Below the pieces are notes generated by a model. That model was not told where the DNA came from. It made no database searches and saw only the letters and a list, made by a program, of their open reading frames with translations. A program made the position numbers and the translations under genes. A stretch of DNA of 64,000 bases from Serripes groenlandicus (Eukaryota; Mollusca; Bivalvia; Cardiida; Cardiidae). Shown here piece after piece: positions 1 through 11,880 of this stretch; within the stretch, counting starts at the first letter, position 1; each line of letters opens with the position of its first letter. The stretch is from NCBI GenBank assembly GCA_031761405.1, contig JASEVX010000013.1, positions 54,613,136 through 54,677,135 of the forward strand, read 5' to 3'.

Positions 1-264
1 GCGTTTGTGCACATTTTATCCTTCGGGGTCGACTTTCTTCACTTTTAATAGACGAAATTAGCATCCGAGTCTTTATTGTACCATATATATATATGCTTGT
101 GATATGTGTCAGATATTGATGTTTTACATACTATACGTATGACAATCTCTTGTATTTCATTTCATGAAAGGCCATGTGCTTTTTATTTGTAATATTATTT
201 TAATAATATATGTAAATATATATGATTGTACATGGATGAGACTTAAATAAAATATGAAATCTAT
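1..264. other. AT-rich sequence, no gene seen
   Basis: There is no convincing ORF. An AATAAA hexamer near 247 could belong to the 3' end of a gene lying to the left, but nothing coding is visible inside the window to support this. Confidence 0.3.
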
Positions 265-1110
265 AAACATTTGATTGTTTGGTGTTTTACGCCGTTTTCA
301 ACATGTTTTCATATAAACATTTTATTGTTTGGTGTCTTACGCCGTTTTCAACATGTTTTCATATAAACATTTGATTGTTTGTTGTTTAACGCCGTTTTCA
401 ACATGTTTTCATATAAACATTTGATTGTTTGGTGTTTAACGCCGTTTTCAACATGTTTTCATAGAAACATTTGATTGTTTGGTGTTTTACGCCGTTTTCA
501 TATAAACATTTGATTGTTTGGTGTTTTACGCCCTTTTCAACATGTTTTCATATAAACATTTGATTGTTTGGTGTTTAACGCCGTTTTCAACATGTTTTCA
601 TAGAAACATTTGATTGTTTGGTGTTTAACGCCGTTTTCAACATGATTTCATAGAAACATTTGATTGAATGGTGTTTTACGCCGTTTTCATATAAACATTT
701 TATTGTTTGGTGTTTTACGCCCTTTTCAACATGTTTTCATATAAACATTTGATTGTTTGGTGTTTTACGCCGTTTTCAACATGTTTTCATAGAAACATTT
801 GATTGTTTGGTGTTTTACGCCGTTTTCAACATGTTTTCATATGAACATTTGATTGTTTGGTGTTTAACGCCGTTTTCAAGATGTTTTCATAGAAACATTT
901 GATTGTCTGGTGTTTTACGCCGTTTTCATATAAACATTTGATTGTTTGGTGTTTAACGCCGTTTTCATATAAACAATTGATTGTTTGGTGTTTAACGCCG
1001 TTTTCAACATGTTTTCATATAAACATTTGATTGTTTGGTGTTTTACGCCGTTTTCAACATGTTTTCATATAAACATTTGATTGTTTGGTGTTTAACGCCG
1101 TTTTCAACAT
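265..1110. repeat. 50-bp tandem array derived from a SINE 3' end
   Basis: About 18 head-to-tail units of 50 bp, each with the core GTGTTTTACGCCGTTTTCAA. Four units lack the same 11 bp and are 39 bp long (near 496, 688, 930 and 965). On the minus strand the unit reads as the 3' end of the SINE called SINE-A here (end of the body, ACGGCGTAAAACACCAAACA, then the tail). Directly after the array, 1111-1190 continues into the next part of the SINE-A body in the same orientation, so the array looks like local amplification of a SINE tail. Confidence 0.85.
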
Positions 1111-1200
1111 GTCTTCAGTTATATCACTGCGTGTCCTGGGTAAGTTACCAGTACGTCTGGTCCATTCATCCTGACACCAGCCATAACACTTGTCATTTTC
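1111..1200 (-). mobile_element. SINE-A body fragment next to the 50-bp array
   Basis: It matches the complement of the SINE-A body: the TACCAGTA..CTGGTCCATT..CCTGACACCAG block seen in other copies (for example 38150-38210). No tRNA-like head is present. It is contiguous with the array on its left. Confidence 0.6.
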
Positions 1201-1249
1201 TTTTAATAAAATATTAACTTGCGAACTAACGTACTAATTTGCGCTTGGT

Positions 1250-1577
1250 CAATTATCACAACTTGACCAAGGAATGTGTCTTAGCCAAGGAAACTCCATT
1301 TAGAAGAAGAAGAATATTTTATTTGGCTTAAACTTACAAAGTTTCTTGTCATTTCAAGCAAATATAACAAAACAAATCCCGGTCAGTTAGAATGGAAGGA
1401 AATATCTTCCACAATTATCACAACTTGACCAAGGAATGTGTCTTAGCCAAGGAAAAACTCCATTTAGAAGAAGAAGAAGAAGAAGAATATTTTATTTGGC
1501 TTAAACTTACAAAGTTTATTGTCATTTCAAGCAAATATAACAAAACAAATCCCGGTCAGTTAGAATGGAAGGAAATT
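1250..1577. repeat. Direct duplication of about 162 bp
   Basis: Two adjacent copies, 1250-1411 and 1412-1577, share CAATTATCACAACTTGACCA at their start and the same order of blocks throughout. They differ mainly in the number of GAA units (near 1307 and 1468). The 91-residue ORF over this segment reflects the GAA run rather than a gene. Confidence 0.8.
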
Positions 1578-1782
1578 TCTTCCATTTACTTACTCACATA
1601 CACATATATAACTATACACTCATACAAATGTGTACACATGTATGTACACATATATACACATATGTAAACATATACATATATACACACAAATGTAACATAT
1701 CTTTCGTACATTTGTCATATTGTTAGATCGGGTATTAAAGAAGCAATGTAGATCAAGATTAGAACGCACGAGTCTGTACGTT

Positions 1783-1995
1783 AACCCCATACAGCAAATC
1801 TGCAGCAGACGACTTTGAAATAGTCTAGACAAAAAGCAGGTAACATTTCTATAATTGATATTTTAATTATTGAATAGAGTTGGAAACAGTGTTGCAATAA
1901 GGAAAATCTGCTCATTATGAGCAATTTCTCCTTTTGCCACAATGTTTTCAAACGTCGTCTGCTGCATAGGCGTCAAGGGTCTGTATGTGGCACAG
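1783..1995. mobile_element. MITE-3 copy (GCAGCAGACGAC family)
   Basis: Short palindromic element. The left part carries CTGCAGCAGACGACTTTGAA and the right part carries its complement (CGTCGTCTGCTGCA). The centre has the hallmark self-complementary block ATTGCTC-ATTATGAGCAATTT..CACAATGTTTTCAA. Related copies occur at 2895, 4908, 38429, 48245, 50092, 57888 and 61469. There is no coding capacity, so it is non-autonomous. Confidence 0.6.
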
Positions 1996-2033
1996 AGGTG
2001 ACATGTGTATGTTTATATTTTTCTCGTGCGCAC

Positions 2034-2355
2034 AACATCCTAAGTCGTGCGCACGTACTATGTCGTGCGGACGAGATAATATGTCATGCGCACGAGATAC
2101 TTAAGTCGTGCGCACGAGATACTATGTCGTGCGCACGAGTTACTAAGTTGTGCGCTCGAGTTACTATGTCGTGCACACGAAATACTATGTCGTGCGCACG
2201 AGATACTATGTCATGCGCATGAGTTACTAAGTCGTGCGCACGAGATACTATGTTGTGCGCACGAGTTACTAAGTTGTGCGCACGAGTTACTTAGTCGTGC
2301 ACACGAAATACTATGTCGTGCGCACGAGATAATTAAGTCGTGCGCACGACATAAT
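2034..2355. repeat. 21-bp array of TCGTGCGCACGA palindromes
   Basis: About 15 units of 21 bp centred on the 12-bp palindrome TCGTGCGCACGA, joined by GATACTATG-like linkers. Because 21 is a multiple of 3, the array stays open in several frames and yields RAHEILC-type repetitive peptides that are not genes. The same motif recurs inside a TIR element at 14188-14447. Confidence 0.85.
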
Positions 2356-2894
2356 TAGCCAATCAGAATACACTTTACATACATGAATATTGTTCGAGAA
2401 TGGCTGATAGCGGAAATACGGTGGCGCAAATCAGTTCCCTACATTGTAATCATCAAATCTATGTTAATATTATCTCAGTTAACGTAATTTAGTTTAGGAT
2501 TGTCACGGATAACGTCATGATAACGTCATACTATATATACCACGATATGCATGCAATCAGATCCCTAGGATTAGACAATATAAATGACAGTTTGTGATAA
2601 CTAAGTTCAAATTTATATATACTTATTATTTTTTACATAGATTACGAAACAAGCTTGCAGCTTATATTAATCACGCTCGATGTCTGCTTTCTTGAGACGA
2701 CGTGATTCGCTTCGTTTGCGCGAAAAAGTCAGAAATGGCAGACCCCGGTCATCGCAAAATTCGAACGCAGGACCTTTGGCCGTACAAGAGACGGTTGCAC
2801 CGCTGCCTTGTGATTAGTTGGCGAACAGTGTATAGCCCAATCAAAGTGTTTAGATGGTATTTTAATTTCCAGACGCATACGACTATATGTAATG
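2356..2894. other. Non-coding stretch
   Basis: AT-rich DNA with no array, hairpin or exon I can support. Short ORFs here have no recognisable domains. Confidence 0.3.
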
Positions 2895-3110
2895 CTTTCA
2901 CACATAAAACAATCTGCTGCAGACGCATCTAAAAACATCTTTGGAAAAAAGAGGACAATCTCTATAAATGAAAATGTAATTACTGAAAAGAGTTGAAAAT
3001 GATGTGGGCAAAAGGAGAAATTGCTCATTACGAACAATGTCTTCTTTTGTCACAATGTTTTTCAAAAAGTCGTCTGCGACATATGTGCCAGAATGCGCCT
3101 ACAAGTGGTT
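2895..3110. mobile_element. MITE-3 copy
   Basis: It begins with CTGCTGCAGACGCATCT and ends with AAAAGTCGTCTGC. The central block AGGAGAAATTGCTCATTACG is followed by its diverged complement, as in the other MITE-3 members. Confidence 0.5.
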
Positions 3111-3112
3111 AA

Positions 3113-3266
3113 GGGTTTACATTTATTTATTTATTTATTTATTTGGGTTTTACGCCGCATTCAACATAATTTCAGTTATTATCACGGCGACAGTTCTCTT
3201 ATTCATGATCCCTGGGTAAACAAACCAGTACTAGGCTAGGAAATGTGCCTTGCCCAAGGGCACGGT
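3113..3266 (-). mobile_element. SINE-C 3' fragment
   Basis: A TTTA-rich tail is followed by GGGTTTTACGCCGCATTCAA and the complement of the SINE-C body (TCATGATCCCTGGGTAAACA, CCAGTACTAGGCTAG, TGCCTTGCCCAAGGGCAC). The tRNA-like head is missing. Confidence 0.65.
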
Positions 3267-3444
3267 TAAGGGTTTACACCAATAGTATGTATACGTGTTT
3301 AGCAACTTTTAATAGGGAAAAGATAATCTCCTTTATATAATCGTCCGTAATGCTGCATCACTATTTACGTAATGAGATAACTATTGAGTGCGAGCAACCT
3401 GTCTTGGGATTTGGATCAAGTACTATTTGTCCAGGATTGCATTG

Positions 3445-3655
3445 AGGAATCCGCCATGGGCAAGTGGTTAACGTTGGGCATTCAGAACCAGGCGTTCAGG
3501 GTTTGATCCCCTGTCGGTTATGGTGGAGCGCCCCTGGGCAAGGTATATTTCAAAGACAAGTACTAGTTATTTTACCCACGGTTCCTGAATAAGTGAACTG
3601 CGATATACCTGAAATAATGTTGAAAAATGGTGTAAAAAAACAAACAAACATGAAA
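3445..3655 (+). mobile_element. SINE-C, near full-length
   Basis: A tRNA-like head (AAGTGGTTAACGTTGGGCAT as A-box region, GTTTGATCCCC as B box) is followed by the body TATGGTGGAGCGCCC..GGGCAAGG and an (A/CAAA)n tail at 3636-3651. The same architecture is seen at 23406 and, on the minus strand, at 21720 and 41961. Confidence 0.75.
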
Positions 3656-3867
3656 ACTCATAATGAGCATTTTCTCTTTTCCACGATGTTTTCAATCTAA
3701 TTCAATTAAATCATAATAATTTCAATAAAAAGTATGTTTCACACTTTTGCCTAGATGTTGATGAAATTGTATTCTTTCAACAACAAAAAATAGTCAAACA
3801 TTTTACAATGAATATATACATTTTATACAAATGCCAATGTCTCTATCATTCACTCAAACGCTCGAGC

Positions 3868-4690
3868 AAACACACATACATACACTCTCTCGGACACATA
3901 CAACGCATACACTCTCTCGCATACATACACTCTATCGCACGTATACAAACATACACTCTCTCTCTCTCTTACACATACACACATACACTCTCTCGCACAC
4001 ATACACTCTCTCGCATACATACCCTCTCTAGCACACATACACTCTCTCGCACACATACACTCTCTCGCATACATACCCTCTCTAGCACACATACACACAT
4101 ACGCTCTATCGCACACATACACTCTCTAGCACACATACACACATACACTCTATCGCACACATACACTCTCTCGCATACATACACTCTATCGCACACACAC
4201 AACGCATACACTCTATCGCACACATACACTCTATCGCACACATACACTCTATCGCACACATACACTCTCTCGCATACATACACTCTATCGCACACATACA
4301 ACGCATACACTCTCTCATACATACACTATATTGCACACATACAAACATGCTCTCTCTCGCACACATATACACATACCCTCTCTCGCACACATACACACAT
4401 ACACTATATCACACACATACACACATACACTCTATCGCACACATACACTCTCTCGCATACATACACTCTATCGCACACATACAACGCATACACTCTCTCA
4501 TACATACTATATTGCACACATACAAACATACTCTCTCTCGCACACATATACACATACCCTCTCTCGCACACATACACACATACACTATATCACACACATA
4601 CACACATACACTATATCGCACACATACTCTCTCTCACACACATACACACATGTACTATCTCACACATATACACACATTCACTCTCTTGCA
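3868..4690. repeat. 18-bp minisatellite
   Basis: Roughly 45 units of the consensus ACACATACACTCTCTCGC, with variants in the CTCTCT/CTCTAT part and (ACACAT)n expansions. The 18-bp period keeps all frames open on both strands, giving SHTYTL and RECMCA repeat ORFs that I do not regard as genes. Confidence 0.9.
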
Positions 4691-4907
4691 CATGCATACT
4701 CCCGTCCTCTACTGAGTATGGTGCTACCATTGGTAAAGAATACCTTTGAATAATGAATCTATGTAATTATGGAAAGACTTTGGAGCCGTTTTGATTTTCA
4801 AATATATGTATACTACCTGATTTAGTATGATCTAGATATTTAAATGTACATAAGTACAGGTAAAAATATCAATTGATCCGGCTTATAGTGACGTAAGAAA
4901 ATAAACT

Positions 4908-5235
4908 TTCCGACATACAATCGCTTTCTGACACCTCTGCAGCAGACCATTTTTTCGAAAACATTTGGCATAAGGAGTTATCGCTCAAATTGACCAGTTT
5001 CTCCTTTTGATTCATGTTTTTTCATTTCCACTCAATAATTAAACTTAACCCTTTCCATCATACGACAATTCTGCAGCAGACGACTTCGAACATATTTTGT
5101 CAAAAAATAGAAAATCTCTATAATTGAATGGATAACCTATGACTAAAAGTTGAAAACATTGTGGCAAAAGGAGAAATTGCTCGTTTTGAGCAAAGTCTTC
5201 TTTTGTCACTATGTTTTTAAAAAGATGTCTGCTGC
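4908..5235. mobile_element. Two adjoining MITE-3 copies
   Basis: A left, partial copy (4908-5040) and a second copy (5046-5235) each carry CTGCAGCAGAC and the GGAG..ATTGCTC core. The second ends with TGTCTGCTGCAGAGGCG and starts with AACCCTTTCC, the typical outer end of this family. Confidence 0.55.
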
Positions 5236-5239
5236 AGAG

Positions 5240-5441
5240 GCGCAGTCCGTGTCAGCTAATCCGGGCCGACACATTCCGTCTCATGTGGATAGAGGTACAG
5301 AGTAATGATTCCTGAAACAGAAAATCCACTGTAGACGAAACGTGTCTCTCCGGGTTAGCCTGCGCGGCATGCTTAGGCTGATCCGGTCGATACTTTACAC
5401 AGAGTCAATAATGTTGGTTTTCTCGTGGAACGTCTCAACTT
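5240..5441. mobile_element. MITE-1 fragment, one end missing
   Basis: It contains the internal block GGGCCGACACATTCCGTCTC, TGCGCGGCATGCTTAGGCTG and the right TIR (AATGTTGGTTTTCTCGTGGA ACGTCTCA). The opposite TIR is absent. Complete relatives lie at 18571 and 50331. Confidence 0.7.
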
Positions 5442-5506
5442 TTTTTTGCTACGGTATCATGTTTCCGCCATCGCCTTGTCGACTTTCTAGAAACGTGCCA
5501 ACTCGA

Positions 5507-6363
5507 CATTAGGTCCTCTAATCTCGCTGTGTCGCCCTGAATATTTGACCTCTAATCTCGCTTTGTCGCCCTGAATATTTGACCTCTAATCTCGCTTTGT
5601 CGCCTTGAATATTTGACCTCTAATCTCGCTTTGTCGCCCTGAATATTTGACCTCTAATCTCGATTTGTCGCCCTGAATATTTGACCTCTAATCTCGCTTT
5701 GTCGCACTGAATATTTGATCTGTAATCTCGATTTGCCGTCCTGAATATTTGACCTCTAATCTCGATTTGTCGCCCTGAATAATTGACCTCTAATCACGAT
5801 TTGTCCCACTGAATATTTGATCTCTAACCTAGATTTGTCGCACTGAATATTTGACCTCTAATCTCGATTTGTCGCACTGAATATTTTACCTCTAATCTCG
5901 ATTTGTCGCACTGAATATTTGACCTCTAATCTCGCTTTGTCGCCCTGAATATTTGACCTCTAATCTCGCTTTGTCGCCTTGAATATTTGACCTCTAATCT
6001 CGATTTGTCGCCCTGAATAATTGAACTCTAATCTAGATTTGTCGCACTGAATATTTGACCTCTAATCTCGATTTGTCGCACTGAATATTTGACCTATAAT
6101 CTCGCTTTGTCGCCCTGAATATTTGACCTCTAATCTCGCTTTGTCGCCCTGAATATTTGACCTTTAATCTCGTTTTGTCGCACTGAATATTTGACCTCTA
6201 ATCTCTAATTGTTGCCCTGAATATTTGACCTCTAATCTCGCTTTGTCGCCCTGAATATTTGACCTCTAATCTCGATTTGTCGCACTGAATATTTGACCTC
6301 TAATCTCGATTTGTCGCACTAAATATTTGACCTCTAATCTCGATGTGTCGCCCTGAATATTTG
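5507..6363. repeat. 34-bp tandem array
   Basis: About 25 units of 34 bp with the core CTCTAATCTCGCTTTGTCGC then CCTGAATATTTGAC. Two subtypes (CGCTTTG and CGATTTG) alternate in blocks. The flanking DNA (5460-5506 and 6364-6480) also has GTCGAC-like pieces. Confidence 0.9.
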
Positions 6364-6365
6364 AG

Positions 6366-6981
6366 ACAAGACAGAAAGTCGAAGTTTGTATCGTGCTTAT
6401 TTTAAATTGTCGACCTGAAATTTATCACGACAACTCGAAATTATAAATTGCAAATGACGCATTGTCTACTAGAAATGTCACCTCTATAACTAAAAGGCCT
6501 TATGTAGAGTTGTCACGTTGTTAAAAAAGTCGACAATTTGATGATGAATGTATATTTTTGCTTACTAAGTACATGTATTTGATAATCAAATATACATTTA
6601 ATAATAGGTACATATATGCATATATTACCTAATTCAATTTATACAAAGATTTCCCATGACATGTTTAGTTATTGACCTAAAACTAAAAACTAAAACAAAC
6701 TTCACAGTTTGTTAATAGAAATATCAATAAACTACCTATACAAGAAGCAGCAGGATTTCTATTTCCAACAAACGAACTTTAACTCAGTGTGAATAACATA
6801 TAATTATGTAAAGTGACGTAATTAACATACATGGTAATTAAAAGAGTTGTAAAACGGTTGATGGTATTCTAAAAGTACAATTCTGGAATAGATAACAGTA
6901 CGTAATTTACAACATAAATCATATGCAAGTTGTTTGATATGCTTTGACTTTTCCCAATGTTTTCAAAACGTTTAAAACTTA
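6366..6981. other. Non-coding AT-rich stretch
   Basis: Nothing beyond simple AT-rich sequence is visible. It borders the left arm of the inverted duplication starting near 6982. Confidence 0.3.
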
Positions 6982-7149
6982 AATTTATGGAACGCCGGCA
7001 CTGTCTTTAGACGTGATGAAACTCCATTATTATGTCTGTTTGTTATTACATTATGTACATCGATCTTTACATGTTGTGCAAACATATTTATATTATGTCA
7101 GTATATGGTTATGTGTTGTGGTTTTGTACTTATATTCTGACAGTTTTTA

Positions 7150-7805
7150 TTATATTATGTAGTTACATCTTTACATTATGTAGATATATCTTTATATTAT
7201 GTCGGTACATCTTTACATTATGTAGATATATCTTTATATTATGTAGATACATCTTTATATTATGTCGGTACATCTTTATATTATGTAGATACATCTTTAT
7301 ATTATGTAGATACATCTTTATATTATGAAGATACATCTTTCTATTATGTAGATACATCTTTATAGCATGTGCTTGCTTTATTATATTATGTCCATACTTT
7401 ATTATATTATGTGGATACATCTTTATATTATGTAGATACATCTTTATATTATGTGGATACATCTTTATATTATGTAAATACATCTTTCTATTATGTAGAT
7501 ACATCTTTATATTATGTAGATACATCTTTGTATTATGTAGATACATCTTTACATTATGTCCATACTTTATTATATTATGTGGATACATCTTTACATTATG
7601 TAGATACATCTTTATATTATGTAGATACATCTTTATATTATGTAGATACATCTTTGTATTATGTAGATACATCTTTACATTATGTCCATACTTTATTATA
7701 TTATGTGGATACATCTTTACATTATGTAGATACATCTTTATATTATGTGGATACATCTTTATATTATGTAAATACATCTTTATATTATGTAGATACATAT
7801 TTATA
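7150..7805 (+). repeat. 21-bp minisatellite, left arm
   Basis: About 31 units of TATTATGTAGATACATCTTT with occasional TATTATGTCCATACTTTAT variants. Open frames on both strands (YYVDTSL and MYLHNIK repeats) are by-products of the 21-bp period. Confidence 0.9.
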
Positions 7806-8170
7806 TTTTCAATAACTCTCCTAGTTTAATAGATTGAAGAAGATTGGCCAAGGAGGCCTGTTGCAACGGCGACGCCATTTTAATTGTTTGCTTTACGGGC
7901 GTTACCTTTTACGGATCACATTACCGTCACATTCCGTACATTCGCGCTTTTATTTCCGGTGTCAAGGCAGAATATCACCCTGCTTAAACTATCCAGAACA
8001 TATAACAACGTTTGCACATCATATAAAGTTACCACAGATAGCACAAGATGTAATAACGTCACGACAGAATATAAGAAAAACAACTAACTAAACAATATAA
8101 TATTGCATGGACATTATCTACTACTTTGTTAATCATGGGCAAATATGAATGGGATATGTTTGTCGTTTAC

Positions 8171-8272
8171 CTTCCGTCCGTCCGTCTGTCCGGCCGTCCG
8201 TCCGTCTGTCCGTCCGTCCGTCCGTCCGTCTGTAGTCCGTCTGTCCGTCCGTCCATCCGTTCGTCTGCCGTC
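8171..8272. repeat. (TCCG)n microsatellite
   Basis: An interrupted run of TCCG/TCTG tetramers in the central part of the inverted duplication. Nothing coding lies nearby. Confidence 0.9.
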
Positions 8273-9234
8273 CTGTGCCATATTTAAGGCATTGGTGGAT
8301 GGATTTGATTAAAACTGTATGGAAATGTTAACCTACATATTGAAAGGCTAGACGGCAAGTGAAACAAAGATTGCTTTAAAACACAAAGAGTTATGTCCCC
8401 TTAGACTTATATTTTGTATGTACTGGACATCATTTAAATTACTAGTTATCTACCTTAAATAAACTGTGTTCGTCTCAAATTCATTATGGAAACTGTAGAG
8501 AACATATTTTATATCAAATCCGTATCTTTATGAATAGTTATCGTCATCAAATCTAGGTCAATCTATAAACGCGATTACATGTATGTGGAGTCAGAAACTA
8601 GATCACAAGGTCAAGTTTCAAAAGCCTCTGAACACTTCAGAGGTTAAATGTATGTTCAAATATTCATTGAAATTCATAAGAAGATTAATTTCCATCAAAT
8701 TCAGTTCTTGTTCAAACATTTGTCATGTTGGATCGAAAAATAAGTCGCACATAGTCCAACAGACCCCCTATATTTCCGTAGTGGGTCAGTAACAAACCCA
8801 ATAATGTATTTATTTCGTCGACCACTTTAAACTGAACTATACTGTAACTTGTTGATATTTGTTGGTAGCATAATATGACGTCATGAGTAAAAGATCTATC
8901 AATATTGATTAAAGAATTGGAATAGATATATTATTTAAAAAAAATACACCGGTTCAACATGAACATATTTATTTCAATTCATTTCATTTATTTCTGGGTA
9001 ACTGGTAACATTTGAGAACCACTTTACGAAAACCAACCTTTGAACTGACTTTTTTACTTTACTCACCCCCTATGGAATTTACTCACCCCCTATAGAAATA
9101 TATATTTATGCACGTGACACGCTTTAACCAATGAAATTGCTGGATTTTCTTGTGAGGCGAAATAATATATAATAATTTGTGCACACACTATACTAAAGTA
9201 TGCACATAATGTAAAAACGTATGGACATAATGTC

Positions 9235-9635
9235 ATAAAGTATGGACATAATGTAATAAAGTAAACACAGCGCACAATAAAGTATCTACATAATATAAAG
9301 ATGTATCTACATAATGTAATGATGTACCTCCATAATATAAAGATGTATCTACATAATGTAAAGATGTATCTACATAATATAAAGATGTATCTACATAATA
9401 TAAAGATGTATTCACATAATATAAAGATGTATCTACATAATGTAAAGATGTATCCACATAATATAATAAAGTATGGACATAATATAATAAAGCAAGCACA
9501 TGATATAAAGATGTATCTACATAATATAAAGATGTATCTACATAATATAAAGATGTATCTACATAATGTAAAGATGTACCGACATAATGTAAAGATGTAT
9601 CTACATAATGTAAAGATGTACCGACATAATATAAT
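9235..9635 (-). repeat. 21-bp minisatellite, right arm (inverted)
   Basis: About 19 units of AGATGTATCTACATAATATA, the reverse complement of the array at 7150-7805. The block order next to the arm end (GGACATAATATAATAAAG followed by CAAGCACATGATATAAAG) mirrors the left arm. Confidence 0.9.
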
Positions 9636-10002
9636 AAAAACTGTCAGAATATAAGTACAAAACTACAACACATAACCCATATACTGACATAATATAAATA
9701 TGTTTGCACAACATGTAAAGATCGTTGTACATAATGTAATAACAAACAGACATAATAATGGAGTTTCATCACTTCTAAAGACAGTGCCGGCGTTCCATAT
9801 AAATTTATATTGATTTCATAAACGACTTTTACGTGGTTTATTTTCCAAGCCCAATTTCTCGGAAAAGACTTACAGTTATTATACACAACCTTATATTATA
9901 TCAAATGTTTATTGGCTTAAAGTATGTAATATTTAATCATCATCATCATCATTCTTTATTTCTTCTTATTAAGAAGATATCGTTTTGTGATACAAATTAT
10001 AC

Positions 10003-10272
<270 letters not shown>

Positions 10273-10577
10273 ACGTGAGTTACATGTGTATATGTTAATG
10301 CACGAAACCCTAAGGTACATACTGAAATATACCTCCTGCACACAGAACTGTCACACGTTACATAATGTGAAGGAAGGGTTGCTATATCTAAGTACATAGC
10401 ACCCACCTGACACAGTAGACAATTGTATGTAATACCAATATGTGCAGGAGGAACACTATACATGTAGTTCCCAACTTTAAACACTTGACCAAATAAAGGG
10501 TTATTTATTAAGTCTGATCAATCAAGCGGCAATTTAGTTGCGATAGTGTGCAGTCACCGGTCAATAACCGATACAAG

Positions 10578-10685
10578 ATGACCATTTCGGACAATTCGGA
10601 CAGTTGTGAAGAAGCTAGTTACGACAGGTCGGGCCCTAGACCATCGCACGCTTTACTCCTGAACACGGGAAATATGAAACTTGAG
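10578..10685 (+). CDS. HVCN1: Hv1 proton channel, coding exon 1 (start)
   Basis: Encodes residues 1-36 of the predicted voltage-gated proton channel, the start of the cytosolic N-terminal tail. The ATG has A at -3, and the exon ends GAG|gtaaac in phase 0, joining in frame to 20888. The segment is polar and acidic (MTISDNSDSCEEAS) with no membrane helix, as expected before S1. No upstream coding is visible, so I take this as the initiator. Any 5' untranslated exons are unknown. This exon has no family motif itself; its place in the gene rests on phase continuity, reading direction and the absence of competitors. A (GA)n tract ends 300 bp upstream and might influence the promoter, which I cannot locate. 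Confidence 0.6.
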
Positions 10686-11259
10686 GTAAACCTGTAATTG
10701 ATAAAAACGACATATTTGTTTACAGGAATATTAAGCTGGATGTATATTGTTAACATTGCGGTGTGTTTCTTTGCGGGATATATAAAACATTAACGTACTT
10801 TTTAGTTCGAAAAATATTTAGAATTTCTTGATTATGTTAGTTAAGGTATACATAAATCCCATTAAAACATTGAGATCTTTGAATACTTATCTAATTCTCA
10901 TCAATGTAAAATAAATGGATATATAGATATTTTTTATCGAAAAAATAGAGAAATACGCTCAACATACTTTAACAATTTCAAAGAGCGGATAGTAAAATAT
11001 TTAGATTTTCGTGATTATGAAATTTGAGGTAAAATTAAAAGCCATTCAACAAATCGAGATCTTTGAATACTTATTTAAGTCTCAACAATGCAAAATAAAA
11101 GAAATGTAGATAGATAGATTATTATTCGGGAAAGAATTGGAAATTAGTTTAACAAACTTTAACAAGTTCAAAGAGCGGTATGATAATCAAATGACCTTTC
11201 ATCAGTACTTGAGAGACAAAAGATGCCTTCAAACGACGCTGAAATCATGCAAGAAGTGT
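10686..11259. other. Start of Hv1 intron 1, no element recognised
   Basis: AT-rich intron. Two diverged stretches repeat one another (about 10800-10960 and 10995-11170: TTAGATTTTCGTGATTATG, AAATCGAGATCTTTGAATAC), suggesting an old local duplication. Confidence 0.4.
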
Positions 11260-11521
11260 CAGCCGAATTACAAGAAAACCAACATTGTGGACTCTGTGTA
11301 AAGTATCAACCCGGATCAGCCTAAGCATGTCGTGCAGGCTAACCCGGACAGACACGTTTCCCCTCCTATTGATGTTCTGTTTCACGAATCCTTTCTCTAT
11401 ACCTCTACCCCCATAGACGGAATGTGTCGGCCCGGATTAGTCTGCGAGGACTGCACAGGCTAATCTGCGTCGATACATTACGCAGAGTCCATAATGTTGG
11501 TTTTTTCGTTGAACGGCTCAT
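11260..11521. mobile_element. MITE-1, both ends present
   Basis: The left end has AAGAAAACCAACATTGTGGA and the right end has its complement (CATAATGTTGGTTTTTTCGT) followed by ACGGCTC. The internal CCCGGATCAGCCTAAGCATG and GGCCCGGATTAGTCTGCG blocks match the copies at 18571, 50331 and 55360. No ORF. Confidence 0.8.
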
Positions 11522-11688
11522 ATGTAGTCACAAAGATGCTGAATTTGAACAATTTTCACACTGATTTCATCTTAAAGCTACATGTAAGACATAGCTAAAA
11601 TGCAATAACTATTATAAACTGTCTTAGTTCAAAACTTCTCTAAATCAATTTGTCAAGCTTTTTAAGTATTGTGTTCTTCTTCAAATTT

Positions 11689-11880
11689 ACCGCATCGGTT
11701 GTATAGTGGTAGAGCTTCCGCATCGGGTGCTGTAGGTCATGCGTTCAATCCCTGGTCGGGTCATACCAAAATACTTCAAATAATGTAGCAAGGGCTGACC
11801 TCCTTGGCGCTCTGGGTTGAGGGGTTAGAATTGCGACCGACTGGCTGGTGTCAGGATAAGTGAACCAGTGGTACTGGTAA
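11689..11880 (+). mobile_element. SINE-A head feeding the 102-bp array
   Basis: tRNA-like promoter region: GTATAGTGGTAGAGC (A box) and GCGTTCAATCCCTGGTCGGG (B box), then the SINE-A body (CCTTGGCGCTCTGGGTTGAG, ACCGACTGGCTGGTGTCAGG). The body then passes without a break into the tandem array from about 11880. Confidence 0.8.

Larger units (their letters stand above)
6982..9807. mobile_element. Foldback-like element with minisatellite arms
   Basis: The left end (TGGAACGCCGGCACTGTCTT, about 6990-7010) and the right end (AAGACAGTGCCGGCGTTCCA, about 9779-9798) are inverted copies. The inversion continues inward through at least 150 bp of matching non-repetitive sequence, then into opposite-strand versions of one 21-bp minisatellite (7150-7805 and 9235-9635). 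The middle, about 7806-9230, is a different 1.4-kb sequence with no recognisable transposase. Long inverted arms built of tandem repeats around a unique centre is the architecture of Foldback/Galileo-type elements. The assignment rests on structure only; no target-site duplication was identified. Confidence 0.6.

Noticed and set aside
3808..4749. 313-codon ORF (SHTYTL repeats)
   Set aside because: An 18-bp microsatellite-like array; the opposite strand is equally open.
7163..7798. 211-codon minus-strand ORF (MYLHNIK repeats)
   Set aside because: The 21-bp array keeps both strands open; no non-repeat sequence is included.
11700..11760. tRNA gene candidates (also at 21678, 24180, 26945 and 39722)
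   Set aside because: A and B boxes are present, but the acceptor stem and spacing do not close into a cloverleaf, and each is followed by a shared SINE body. They are SINE heads.
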